64,000 nt of DNA. Source: Bremia lactucae (Eukaryota; Oomycota; Peronosporomycetes; Peronosporales; Peronosporaceae). The number at the start of each line of letters is the position of its first letter. Positions within the stretch are counted from its first letter, which is position 1. Below the pieces are notes generated by a model, which saw nothing but the letters and a program-made list of their open reading frames with translations, did no database searches and had not been told where the DNA came from. The position numbers and the translations under genes were made by a program. Below are positions 46,180 to 57,309 of this stretch, piece by piece. The stretch is taken from NCBI RefSeq assembly GCF_004359215.1, contig NC_090617.1:868745-932744 (forward strand), read 5' to 3'.

Positions 46180-47010
46180 GTTCTTGCATTATAAACAGCA
46201 TTCCAGTGCTGCTGATTCGCCTCATCAGCGATGGGATTCTGCACGAAACGAACTATTTGCAAAAGTTCTCCTGCTGACTCAGTTCTGTTTTCATTTCAGC
46301 AGCCCGGTGTGCACTGCGGAGATATGATTCAGAGAGAGTATAATTGCTCTTACTGATAATACCATCTTCGATGCTCAGTATACCCGTTATGTTATTATCG
46401 AAGTCCGATATAGTCTTATCGCTATCACTGAGTTTGTATTCTGCAATGTATCCCTTGAATCAACATTGGTATCTTTTGCATTGACTACTGAGGCAATGCG
46501 TGATGAGCAAGAACCTGATTGGTCTTTGCTCGAGTAAGTCCCCCCGAGTAAGCGTAGATGCCATAATCCATTGATGAAATCCGATTTATACTTTGAAGAT
46601 GCATGCATTGAATTGTTTATGGCAGGTTTTGCCATCGGTAAGAGCTTGCTCCAACTCGTAAAAGTGTGGACGTATCTGCGAAATATCTCTTTGAGGATAC
46701 AATTTGTACGTTCTGTCGTTCTTGTGATCATCTTCGGGGGATTCGACGGTGGAGTCCATAGATAAGGACTGCTAATACTCTACCGGAACTTGGCAGAGGT
46801 TGTAATGGAGCACGGGATAAAGTACAGGTCTTCACCCGTTAATAAATTCCGCAAGAACGTATGTATATGCGGACATATTCATACTGGTGAGGCCAGTCGA
46901 AATTGCGGATTGCCGAAAGGTAAGTTTTTTCACATCCACAATGCCGACATATCGGTGCATTGTGACACTCATGCATGATGCGTAATCGGAAATTAAATAA
47001 GTGGGGATGA
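46180..47010 (-). pseudogene. Integrase relic, element C
   Basis: 46387-46731 on the minus strand has RTNCILKEIFRRYVHTFTSW and AINNSMHAS, the segment after the third catalytic position (family: NRVLEEILRGYV, AINNSVHAS). 46780-47000 holds the zinc-finger and core remnants. Confidence 0.6.
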
Positions 47011-47059
47011 CGACGCGAGGTATGTCGCCAGCAATGACTGTATAATAATAAAGTTAACT

Positions 47060-48126
47060 ATTGAGTGTTGTTTTGTATTGATCTGTTGAATATCTATACA
47101 ATTTCAACAATCCTTTTAAGGATTGATGTGATTGATTTCTAGTGCTCCATCAACTTGAAGAGCTTTATCTATTTGATAGGCTATTCTTACGTCGTCATGT
47201 AATGTGTACGACAGAACCGTTATTGTTGCAATAGTGGCCTTCTACTACTGTTGATTTGCGCAGCCGGCTCAAAATCGGGCCGGCGTGAAAGGGCATCAGT
47301 GACGACATTAAGTCGTCCTGGTTAGTATTTCACGGAGAAGATATATTCCGCGAAGAAAGGCGACCATCTCGCCATTATTTGCGAGAGAGCGGACTGTTCA
47401 CGGCCGTGCGTACCGGCATGTGGCCCGTTTAAACAATGAACAATCTATCTCCTAAGGGATAAGCCCTAATTTAGCAATGCATATTCATGTAAGAAGTTCC
47501 TTGTCACACTGGATAATTGCGCTCAGCTAGTTGAAGCTGACGCTACTGGTAGCAGACGACGCACTCTGCGCCATCTGCATCATATTCCATTAACGCACAG
47601 CCGATTGCAAAATCACCTCATAAAATGGTCTGTCTTGGTCAGCAATCACCAATATTGGCGATCGCATCAAGCTTGCTTGATACCCTCAAAGAAACGCTGA
47701 CAATTAGCGTTCCATGAACATTTCTCATTTTTTTAAAGACAATAAATATATACAGCCATTTCGGCATAATTGCGCAAGTACTTATGTAAGTGCGCCGCAA
47801 TGCCGAGGAACTTACGTAGTTCCTTATAATTGACTGGCACATGCCAATCAGTAATCGCCTTGGTCTTTTTAGATCGAGACGTACTTTGTCTTTAGCACCA
47901 TGCAAATAAGAAGTGGTATTTCGCTTGCAGCGAATATTTACTTCTCGAGATTAGTATACAACTTGTGCTTACGCATAAGTGTGAGAACATTTTGGATGAG
48001 GGTACGTTGTACTTCAACGTCAGACTTTCCGTGCATGGCTCTGCTATGACCACGACGTCAGCAAAATAACTCGGTGCGTAATCCTACACCGATCTCAATA
48101 CATCTGTTGAAGGCTGCAGGTGTTAT
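47060..48126 (-). pseudogene. RNase H and RT (thumb side) relic, element C
   Basis: 47270-47560 is RNase H (AGCCGGCTCAAAATCGGGCC as in H). 47639-47905 gives the thumb (RRLLIGMCQS.. and KMRNVHGTLIVSVSL as in H, KMRNVHETRIVSVSF). It ends at APAAFNR in the palm, where the orientation flips. Confidence 0.6.
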
Positions 48127-49460
48127 CTGATGTACGTCTTGGAGCGTTCAAAAGCGTGTGGATATCCTACAAGTAAGTGCGATTGCCTCACTTTTAATTC
48201 GGTCGTATGCACGACTGCGGAAGACATCAGTGTGACGATCCACCACACTGTAAAGTCAGATCTCGACGGCTGTGCACAAGTACATGCAGCGTCGAAGTTA
48301 CACCATTGTGGCTTGGACATAGAAATTGACGGTTGTGCAAAAATACTTATAGTGTCGAAGTTCGATCCCTCGAATGATCTCAGTGGAACAAAACAAGGAT
48401 GCTTGCCGAGAAAGCAACCTTTAACTGTTTTTGAAACATATGTCTCTAAAATTCAATGCAATAGTCCTAAATCGACTAGAGAGTCGGTCGTAGAGGATCT
48501 CGCTATCGTTGCGCAACCACAGCTCGAGACAGTTGGTGAGGATGCGCCCCAAATAAAATTTGAGGGAATACATCCCAAAGATTTTGAGGGAATAAGTACC
48601 CAGAAACCTGCGTTAAGGAATCCCAGGTACCTCTGGAAATAAGTTCTAAGGAGAAAATTGGGACATTAAATGTTTTAGTAATCAACGGATCAAATGTAGG
48701 CGCTCTTACACTTGGTTTGATAGCGCTTCCGAGCTTAACTTCGGAAATAGCTTAATTGCCAGCGCTGGAACCGAAACGCTTCTTACGTGATCTCCGAAAT
48801 GGCAAGCAACTCTGCGGACTTGTCAGATATGAAAAATATCTGGCCGATATTCGGTCGGCAGTAGTATTCCTGAGAACGGACGGGACCTCAGAAGCTCATT
48901 GATGGACAAAAGTGTCCTCGATGGGAGGGCTCATCGCGAACGTTTTCCGCTTCAATTCTAGATGTCTTCGGAAACAAACCCTTTGTATCAGGATTTAATT
49001 GAATTCGAGGATGGATTCCAGATTCGGCACCGTGCGAGTTGCCTAACGATAAATGGACTTGACACGAAATTGACCTGATACTAGGTTCGAAATACTGTGT
49101 CATGAAGCAGTGATCATTACCTCGCGATCAAATATTAGGGATCGACAATTTGTTGCCGATCACTAAGTAGCGGGCCATCTGAGGGAGTCAACCTCCCCAC
49201 ATAGTCCTCCCACTTTCTGTGTGCGTAAAGCAACAGGAGGATGGCGGATTGTGTTGCAACGGTGCCGGCTCAAACGCCAAAACCACAAAAAAAAATCATT
49301 GACGGTTTGCCAAAGAGTATAATCTCTTCGTCAAAGGATCTGATGTATGGTTGCTATCAGATCCTCATGCTTGAATAGGATATTTTCTTCACGGTAGTAA
49401 GTACCCCAAGCAGAATCTATGGGAATGGCTTGTGATGCCGCAGGGGCTTAGTGATGCATT
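48127..49460 (+). pseudogene. Inverted PR-RT linker and RT segment inside element C
   Basis: Plus-strand coding sequence in a minus-strand element: a linker frame of 170 codons (48130-48642, with SDLDGCAQVHAASKLHH as in H), then RT fingers (PTFCVRKATGGWRIV, about 49208) up to MPQGLSDAF (about 49435-49462). The left flank begins in RT at the complement of APAAFNR, the next residues of the same motif, and the right flank carries the linker start. Turning the segment round repairs both borders. Confidence 0.7.
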
Positions 49461-51146
49461 CTGATGAACGAGAGACAGGCATCGCCACGGCTTCATTATG
49501 CTAGTTTATATGTGGCTCGTACTTTCTGAGCCATGATAAATCAAGGTTAACATCAGATTTGTCATCCAAATCCAGTACGATGAATTCATCATCTAACTGT
49601 TAGCCTTGTAACGTGTATTGTATACTAAATACACGTTTCTTAACTCTTACAAATGCGCCTGTTGCTAGGTGCACTGTAATCCTTGTTAAAGGTATATCGC
49701 GCTTAACGAACTTGAGTCTGCGATCTTCTAGCGATTGGCGTCTCATGAGATTGTTCGACGCCCCACAATCGATTATTTGCGGCAGGTTTATTTTAAGTTG
49801 ATGAGGTTAAACTCATCACCTGGGCAGTTCAACACAATGATTGTTTGTAAGGAGTAGCTACCATCAAAAGGCCTGCACATTCTTTTGAGGTTGCTGGATC
49901 AGTAGGGCACTCTGCACATACTGACCCCGATCGTTTTCTTACGATCCGCCTCGCCGCTGTAATTTCGCAAGAGAGTCGGATTCGCGCACTCCGCTATTGT
50001 TAGCGGGAGTTCGATCGTTTCGCTGTTTTTTGTCAACGATCACATTTAGCAATTGTTTGTAATTTGAAAAGCGAGGTTTCTCGCTCTCTACGTACAAGAT
50101 TTCCATAGGGTCTGGAGCTCGGTTTTCTTGTCGTCTATTTGGATATTAAGAAGCAGAGTGGACGAATGCCTGTTCCAGACTCAAGCCCTTCCTTTCCGCT
50201 GCAGAGATCGCTTGGTCTAGCGTCTCTTATTTGAGCCAGGACAGGCGGGTCTTGACAGGATCGTCTGCAAGGCCCTAAATCGACACAGTTACCTGTATTT
50301 GGTAATCAGTTGGATGATTCACGATACAAATTACTAGGTATCATGTATGCTGGCATATGCGTGAAGGTCGCGCTAGCCCTGACTCAAATTTAGGAGCTCT
50401 GCTCGGGTCCTGAATTCGACACGTGGCAGCTCAAACGTTTGCCTGAGCTGGGTCTTAAAAACCTTATTAGATTCAAGAACATATGGATCGTGAAGTTTGC
50501 CTGAGCTGGGTCTTAAAAACTTTATACGATTCAAAAACATATGGATCGTGAAGTTTGAGCCTTAAAGCCCAAGATTTGGCATCTCCCGCTTAGTTGGACA
50601 TGCCAAACTTCACTTTCGTCGCATCGGCATCGATGTGGCGTGCCTCGATAGCGTCGTCTATTTCGACGAGCCATCTTAAAGGGTGTCACCTTCGACTGTC
50701 TTAAAAAGTAGAGATTTCGATCTTCAAGCTTTTGAGTCGACGCGAAAGCGTCGGCCCGCTAGCAGCATGTAAATGCTGCTGTCTCATCAGCTTCAACAGT
50801 TAAGCACCCTGTATTCTCAACATCTCTGCGTGCAAGGAACCTTGCTGGTGAAGCAAGCCTACTACTACCTTGGGACCCGTCGTGTTTATGCTGTATGAAC
50901 TTGGCTATAGCCACATTTTGATCGTCTATTCATAGGGCGAGCAACATGGCGCTAACGGCTGGCCCGCCAAACGATTAACCCATATGTTCAACCGCTCTCT
51001 ATTCAAGGTCATTCAAATGAGTAATTTTTTACGCGTTGGCTGGAAGCCTTTTTAAGGAGCTTTCAAGTTCTTTTCATCTTTATCCAACATGACCATATGG
51101 GATTGAACGTTCATGGCCATTGAACGGACCCCGAAGTACTGCTAGG
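49461..51146 (-). pseudogene. Protease and gag relic, element C
   Basis: 49700-49790 is the complement of the protease active-site region (GCCCCACAATCGA as in H). 49930-50060 corresponds to the nucleocapsid part, 50400-50680 to mid gag, and 50740-51000 to the gag start (AGCAGCATGTAAATGCTGCTGTC). Confidence 0.55.
50441..50556. repeat. Tandem duplication, 2 x 58 bases
   Basis: Unit begins GCCTGAGCTGGGTCTTAAAA; the copies at 50441-50498 and 50499-50556 differ at a few bases. Lies in the gag relic of element C; 58 is not a multiple of 3. Confidence 0.8.
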
Positions 51147-51648
51147 TGTAACGGGCACCTTTCGCTTAGGCTGATAACGGTACTAGCCAACCTATATTGA
51201 TAACAGTGAATGTGAGGTGCCTGGATTACTTCGCGTACATTTCTGAAGTGCAGAGAAAATTTATTAGTAGATAAGAAGGAGGGGTGCTGGTTACTCTTGG
51301 TCAATACTAATGCTCTAGCGTAGAGTAAAGTAAGCCGGTCAGTATATTTGAGTTCCTACATAACGCTGTTTTATCAACTGGCGTTAAAATATTGATGTCA
51401 AACTATGTATTGCGCCTCCTTTTACGCCGCTCAATCGCGTCCAGTAACGATTGGCGGGACTTAGACAAAAAAACATAATTTTTGTATTGTTGCCTCAATA
51501 TTACCAAATTTGGTAATAATGAATTATTAGGTCTAATTTATAAAGGATCACTTTGTACTACTTTACTTATTTCCTCTTATAGAAAAATTATTTTTATTAT
51601 TTATCTTATACAGGAAATAATATTTATGTAACGGGACACCTTGTTACA
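51147..51648 (-). repeat. 5' LTR of element C
   Basis: 502 bp from TGTAACGGGCACC to ACACCTTGTTACA, with the CCGCTCAATCGCGTCCAGTAACG core. Reverse orientation. Confidence 0.8.
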
Positions 51649-51985
51649 ACAGTGGCTTTCACTAACGAAGCAGTGTGGCGTCATTGCCGTTTTTCCGTTC
51701 TAAGCACGCGGCTGCAATGGTGTGTGAGAGTAAGTCTCTCCATCCAGCACCGGCGATCCGGGTCAAGAAGCGAAACGGTAAATGACGCACGGTAAGTGCT
51801 TAAGAAAAGCTAAATGCGGCCACTAGACCGGCAAAACGCACTTTGAATGCGATGTACTTCAGAGCAATATGGTGTAATTTTCAACGTAAAGTGCGGTCGA
51901 CTTAGTCGATGACTACTAACCATTGCTGATGCGAGCTAGTGATATACTGCTGCGGCACTGAGCTCCTGAAGCGGTATGCTGGAAA
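51649..51985. other. No recognised feature
   Basis: Between the LTR of element C and an RT relic; no frame or repeat recognised. Confidence 0.4.
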
Positions 51986-52860
51986 TAACTTGTGGTGCTT
52001 TGGAGGATTTATAATGCCTTGGTTATATCAAATTGCCTGGTACGCAACTATTCCGTCCTAAAAAGGTTATAAAACACCAACATTTTTATGACGTATTTGT
52101 CCATATTGTGCAGCAGGGTCGGAGAGATCTTAATAATTTCATAGGTCATTCCAAGCTGTGCTTGAGTGCATGCGCACAAAATATGTATATCAGCGTATCA
52201 AATACCCTTAATGCGGAAGAGGAACCCTTCTTACAGCGCTTTATTATAAAATGAGCCTCTAAGCCGACCCGGCGAAGGCAAAAGCCATTGTGGTTAGCTG
52301 GTTCTTCAAAACCAAAAATACTTACGTAAGTAGATAGGCCTTGTCAACAATACTTGCATACGTACAGCAAAAAATTACGCGATTATGGCTCGGTCAATAT
52401 CTAATCTTACAGAAGTACGTGGCTTGATGCTAGGCCAGCACCTGAAATGACGCTCCTAAATCAATAAAACTGAGCATCCTACATGTACAAGTTTTAGCCT
52501 TGCCCGGTCGTGATCGGTCTTTTTGTTTATAAATGACTTTCCTGTCGGAAGAGCTCTGTTACATACAGATGTTCAAGGACGCGAGCGCGTCATTGCGTTC
52601 AAATCTTTGCCACTTAAAGCTGCAGAAAAGGACTACTCTGTTAATGATAAAAAAGAGCTTCTTCTTATAGAGTTTGCTCTTGTCAAATTCAATGCGTTTG
52701 CTTGGCACAAACCTAATGGAATATGTTCAGATCATATATTTACGCAATGGACCGAGTAGCATCACCTCTCGCCGATGATAGCCCGGTGATAATCATTACT
52801 TGCCGAATATAGCTTTAAGGTGAAGTATAGGCCAGGAAATGAAAAAGGCTTTGGCTGATG
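51986..52860 (+). pseudogene. RT-RNase H relic of a further Gypsy element (G)
   Basis: 52523-52759 gives GRALLHTDVQGRERVIAFKS and AAEKDYSVNDKKELLLIEFA, clear Ty3/Gypsy RNase H, then AEYSFKVKYRPGNEK (about 52805-52850). 51986-52300 holds decayed RT. The relic is cut at 52860 by the LTR that begins at 52861, so it is older than that insertion. Confidence 0.65.
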
Positions 52861-53310
52861 TGTAACGGGGCACTACGACTTGTACTGCATCAGTACAATT
52901 CCAGTTCGCACTGCTTCAGTTGCAAGTGGTGCCTTTCGTTATTTCAAGTACACTAGTACGTGCAGAGATAGACTTCCCTTTAAGATGACTAGCTTAAAAA
53001 GAGTTAAATGAAAACTGTTTAATATAATTAAGTATCTCTTCTTTCTATCTGTTAACTTTAACTTAATTATAAGCTAATATTACGCATGCAATTGAAATCT
53101 TATCTTATCTTATCAGTCTCTCTTTTGTTTACATCTATAGTTGATTAGTCTGCGGGATAAATAGATATAATAGCCTATACCTATTTATGTATAAGATTTC
53201 TGAACATTACTATTTAAAGTATTATCCTTCAGATATTATCTACCTTTCAGATAATATATTAATTAAAAACATTTAAGTGCTAATTTCATGTAACGATACA
53301 CCCCGTTACA
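52861..53310 (-). repeat. 3' LTR of element D
   Basis: 450 bp from TGTAACGGGGCAC to ACACCCCGTTACA, reverse orientation; related to 59239-59571 and 14992-15230. The ends are perfect 10-base inverted repeats (TGTAACGGGG / CCCCGTTACA). Confidence 0.82.
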
Positions 53311-54479
53311 TCACCCCTTTCTTGAACGACAATCACTCTGACTGTCATTGGATGGAGTGGTCACTATGTGACCACTTAATTTAAAAACGATGTTGACTGG
53401 TCAGAACCATCATTTTAAATTCCATCGCATGAAGAACAAATTCATGCGGGGTGTTGATAGTGCTGCGCCTTCGGCTGCAATTCGTGCAGCCGCGGGTGAC
53501 GCACTGTTATCTACGAAACGTCTAACGTAGTATCTCCCACTCGCGCCACACTAGATGTTGCGTGTGCACGTAGTGATTCACCACGTGAATACGACACCTC
53601 TTTGGAGGTCGACTACATATGAGAGTCAGACATTCGTCCGACTCGGGGAGAATAGAACAGCCGCCTGATAGACGTCAGGCGGCTGACTATGAGCCTTCGA
53701 ATGAGAGGGCTCATTCTGATAGACGAGTTAATAGTCTATTTGGTTCCGACGATGAGGATGTTCCCTCATGGCCCGTTCCATCTCCCCCACGGCCACCTGC
53801 ATTTTCATCGCCTTTTCTGTGCAAGGTGATGACGATGGCGTAAGCCATCGTAAAAAAAGTTCTTGTGGTACCCCTGCTTCAGTGGGTACCACTCAGGGGA
53901 GTGAAGACAATAAAATGTCACATCTCGCCCCTGAGAAAAAGCCGTGGCTTTTGCCAGAACGGCTAATTAATAGCTTGTCTGGAGATACTATTCCTCACAT
54001 TAAATATCCCGACAAAGCTACATGGCCTTGATCCCAGCGCGAAGAACTTTCGCGCTGAGGAAGATTTTTATCTCGATGCTTTTCTTAAGTATCGATGGTT
54101 TAGTGGCAACAATAAGCGAGATAAAGTCTCGCTTATGCAAGCCTGGAGCGCGTTCATTCGCAATGTCAAAGACATTGGACGCGAAGCCTGGCTTCAAAAA
54201 CTTAAAACGAATCGTGTTAAGGCTGAGAAATAAACTCCAATCGGTTCAAAGTATAAATTGCATCGGTTGTCACGTGAGGCTTGGCTTCCATGCCTCACGT
54301 GGGGTGATACCTGTCCGTGTTGTGTTGACAACTCGAAGAGGGTAAAAGGGGATACCTTTTCCCTTTCTTCGCCCTGGGGAAGGGTCGCATCTCTATTGAT
54401 ATGCGGGATGCGATTGACGTTTTGCAATCGATATACAAGCGCCAGAAACGCGTTTTTTCCGATGGGCCTTCTGAACCAT

Positions 54480-54650
54480 CGGATAGGTCTCGTCATACCG
54501 ACGGACGAGGCCCTCAAAGTCAGCAACCAGCTGGAAACGAGGCTCTCAGCTGTCATGTGAAGGTGGATAACCACGCCAGCGAACAAGATAACTCGTTCGC
54601 TGCCCCTTCACATCACGGTGGTTCTGGATACGTTCCACAAGGAAACGTTG
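54480..54650 (-). pseudogene. pol chromodomain, element D
   Basis: The minus strand reads LVERIQNHRDVKGQRTSYLV then RWRGYPPSHDS, a stop, EPR and FEGLVRRYDET. It is canonical except for a stop in place of the conserved Trp of WEP. It lies entirely antisense within the aORF. Confidence 0.8.
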
Positions 54651-54689
54651 ACCACCGTGGGAATCCACCAATGGTGGAGGAGGGAAAAT

Positions 54690-55037
54690 TAGATCCGAAC
54701 CGTGTGTCGGATCTAATGCATGGATTGACAAAATCGATCACTTCCTCCATGATTTGGAAAAGAGACTTGACCACGAGCGCGGCAAGCGTCGCTCGTTGGA
54801 GCAGACGGTGCAGGCTCACCATATCGAGCGGTTGGAAGACCGTTCGAAGCGTGCGTACTCCATTAGATCCGAACCGTGTGTCGGATCTAATGCATGGATC
54901 GACAAAATCGATCACTTCCTCCATGATTTGGAAAAGGGACTTGACCACGAGCGCGGCAAGCGTCGCTCGTTGAAGCAGACGGTGCAGGCTCACCATATCG
55001 AGCGGTTGGAAGACCGTTCGAAGCGTGCGTACTCCAT
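54690..55037. repeat. Tandem duplication, 2 x 174 bases, in the coiled-coil segment
   Basis: Copies 54690-54863 and 54864-55037 start TAGATCCGAACCGTGTGTCGG and show three differences by eye. 174 is 58 codons, so the reading frame is kept. Element E has one unit only. Confidence 0.9.
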
Positions 55038-55083
55038 GTTGGAGTACAAACAAAAGTATCATGCTGTTCGCAATGAGCTGTCG

Positions 55084-55311
55084 TCAGCTCATCGTAGTTT
55101 CGAGGATATTCGGAACCGGCATGAGAAACTTCAGGTTCAACATGAGAATCTGGTTTGCGATCACAAGAATCTTTTGGGGATTCTTGAAAGGGTGGTCAAA
55201 TCCGTCCTCGGAAGAAGCCGCGTACTGATGGTACGGGCGGAGCCGACCAACGTAAAACGTAGGATGCGTTCGCATCCTACGTGGCAATTCTATTGTGTAC
55301 GCATTGCCTCT
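55084..55311 (-). pseudogene. pol C-terminal region after integrase, element D
   Basis: The minus strand reads YTIELPRRMRTHPTFYVGRL and SEDGFDHPF, the module between integrase core and chromodomain, also at 61202-61687. It is cut at the N; the rest of pol is not present. Confidence 0.75.
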
Positions 55312-55312
55312 N
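55312..55312. other. Single N joining pol C-terminus to a gag of another family
   Basis: Left: pol C-terminus of the D/E family. Right: gag of the B family, running in the same direction. The frame stays open by chance, giving an artificial 380-codon gag-pol fusion. Confidence 0.75.
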
Positions 55313-56299
55313 GCAGAACTCATGCGTCTCGCACGCTGGTTCTTGCCATCGCCCTTTGGGAAGGGAGTCCTCTTGCTGGGCATTTTTGCCCCAGCAGGGA
55401 CCCTGGCATAGCAGCGAGCCATCATATGGCCGCGCTTGCCGCATTTAAAACAGACCACGTCTGCATTGCCCAACTCCATAGGAGTGGCATCTGTCCTCTC
55501 GGCCGACGGCTTATACCAAGCTGTCGCCGAGGCACTGTTGTAGGATTGCTCCTCAACTAAGGCAATTTGGATTGCCTCTTCCATCGTCGACGGCACCTTT
55601 CTGAAAAGGGCCTGTCGCGATGGGCCATGCCGTAGTCCGTTCATAAACGTGGGCACCTTAATGTGCTCCGGAATCGGACCTACGGTTATGGATGCGGACA
55701 GCGAGCGCATCTCTTGCACATACTCTTGCAGAGATCGCTTCGCCTGTCGCGCCCCAAAGAAGCGCGCCTGAAGCAACACTTCGTTGTTCGGCGGCTGGTA
55801 CATGGCGCGAATCTTATCCTTAAAGATCGCCCATGAGGGGAACGCTTTTCTGTCCGCCATAAGCGCCGAGTAAGCCCACTCTGAGGCCTTACCGCGCAGA
55901 TGCGACATAGCGTACGACACCATCCGGCTGTCGTCCTCGATGAGCTGGGCGACACCACATTGCTCCACGGCTAAAAGCCAGTGGACAATCGTGTGCGCCG
56001 CAGTTCCATCGAACTTGGGCGGGTCCATCCGAATGGGCCTCGGCTGATGCGGCCGGGCGGATAGCATCTCAACAGTCCTGTTGAGAGTCTCGCTCCGAGC
56101 CTGCTCATACCTTAGCTCATCCTGAGTCTGAGTGGCGGACTCCGCTGCAGCATGGCTCTGTGCCTTGGACGCGAACCCTGCGCTGTCCGAGCACGAATGC
56201 CTCAAACTGCTCCAACTCAGCAACATGTTGCTCAGGACGACTATTCAGGAGCCTGGCCAGGGCTTGTTCTCCAAGTCCCTGCGCCATAAGCCCTGCCAC
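55313..56299 (-). pseudogene. gag of the element B family, well preserved
   Basis: Nearly intact capsid and nucleocapsid: an open stretch from 56226 down to 55313 with MDPPKFDGTAAHTIVHWLLA, GKASEWAYSALMADRKAF, FFGARQAKRSLQEYVQEMRS, and the zinc knuckle CFKCGKRGHMMARC (CX2CX4HX4C). The N-terminus (56117-56299, MAGLMAQGLGEQALARLLNS) is in another frame. It packages RNA into virus-like particles. It has far fewer breaks than the copy at 10262-11018, so is younger. Confidence 0.85.
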
Positions 56300-56410
56300 C
56301 TCCCGATAATGTTCGGAGAGGTGGGAAAATGAGCCCAGTCAATATTGAGGCTCATCCTCACGTACACACGCAGAGATGCGGGTAGTGGGAAGGATTCCAA
56401 GTGCTACCAA

Positions 56411-56540
56411 GTGTAGGCGGGCACGTCGTAATGCGGTCACGCTCCACTTAGACACACACCCTAGCACAGCAAGGATGCGGCATAATCTGCTTCTCTTGCG
56501 TGCAGTGAGGTAGTTGTGGTGAGCGCATTATCTAAGTGGC
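56411..56540 (-). repeat. LTR fragment of the element B type
   Basis: Begins TGTAGGCGGGCACGTCG and matches 14860-14991 reversed. It is the 5' LTR expected just beyond the gag start, cut short at about 56540 by a Copia fragment. Confidence 0.7.
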
Positions 56541-57055
56541 ACGAGAGCTCTTAAGTTATATATGTGTATCGACAACAAGCCTATGGTACCAGTTCGCATC
56601 ATGTGTTACACAGATGCTGATTTCGCTGAGATCGCAATGAACGAAACTCAGTCAAAGCTAAAAGTAGCTCCATTAATTAAAATGACAGCAGCTGGTATTG
56701 CAAGAAGCAATTTGCAGTTGCGGTTTCGACTGCGTAAGCGAAATTTTCTGCTGTAGCTGGTGGTGGTCAAGAATTGCTCGGACTGAAGGAATTATTCATT
56801 GAGCTCGAGTTACAAGTCAATAATTCAATTTCACTTGCTATAGATAATCAAGCAGCAATTAAACAGATCGACAACGAAGCAAGCTCCACCAGCGCAGCAT
56901 GTTGATGTTGAGCTCAAGTTTTTACGTGATTACAAGGCGAAGGCGATCATCAAATTAAGTTTTGTGAAGTGTCAAGATATGCTTGCTGACCTGCTAACTA
57001 AGGCACTTCCAGCTCATCGTGTGCTTGAGCATCGCGCCAAGGTAAGTCTCCTTTG
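56541..57055 (+). pseudogene. Ty1/Copia RNase H fragment
   Basis: Contains CYTDADFAE (about 56605; Copia YTDADWAG motif), FSAVAGGGQELLGLKELFIE, AIDNQAAIKQ (about 56842-56870), and the C-terminus VKCQDMLADLLTKALPAHR (56970-57020; DMLAD.LTKAL motif). Frames shift several times. Only the 3' end of the element is present. Confidence 0.8.
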
Positions 57056-57099
57056 ATTGCTTTTTATTGGTCATGACTATCCCATGAGTCACAAAGGAG

Positions 57100-57309
57100 T
57101 GTTAGAAATGTTTTGGTTCGCATCGCGTGTCATTTCGACTCTTTAGAGCAGTCGTACAAATCCAGTTGACACTTTCTGTCACGATACTTCAGCATGGACT
57201 TATCGTGATACAGCTAAAGTTGTGGTCAATCAATACCCTATACTTTACTCTTCAAAGATCCCTGTTTGGCTTCCTCGCGGATATAAAATTCAACACACTT
57301 CTCTGATGT
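57100..57309 (+). repeat. Copia 3' LTR, truncated
   Basis: TGTTAGAAATG follows a purine-rich tract (ACAAAGGAG, 57091-57099), the usual layout of polypurine tract and LTR start. Cut off at about 57309. Confidence 0.55.

Larger units (their letters stand above)
44419..51648 (-). mobile_element. Ty3/Gypsy chromovirus, element C
   Basis: Minus-strand element of the A/H family: 5' LTR 51147-51648, gag and protease (49461-51146), RT and RNase H, integrase (46180-47010), chromodomain, antisense aORF (44697-45640) and a broken 3' LTR (44419-44620). 48127-49460 is inverted. Dead copy. Confidence 0.78.
53429..55290 (+). pseudogene. aORF of element D (antisense to pol)
   Basis: ATG at 53429, 119 bases inside the 3' LTR; the start MKNKFMRGVDSAAPSAAIRA resembles that of E (MVNKSMRYANSAAPSAAVHA) and, more distantly, H (MATNKSAR). 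Downstream pieces, in shifting frames, are acidic SLFGSDDEDVPS (about 53735), WLLPERLINSLSG (53948), AWSAFIRNVKDIGREAWL (54142), KYKLHRLSREAW (about 54250), CPCC (about 54315), then a heptad-rich coil with HERGKRRSLEQTVQAHHIE, RSFEDIRNRHEKLQVQHENL and CDHKNLLGILE. One-base losses relative to E near 54716 and 55187 and several stops make it a pseudogene. The family is unknown. It overlaps the pol C-terminus on the other strand. Confidence 0.65.

Noticed and set aside
48130..48642. A 170-codon plus-strand frame as an independent gene
   Set aside because: It matches the PR-RT linker of element H and lies in the inverted segment of element C.
55084..56226. A 380-codon minus-strand frame that looks like a gag-pol fusion
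   Set aside because: It crosses the single N at 55312 and joins two different element families; treated as a joint artefact.
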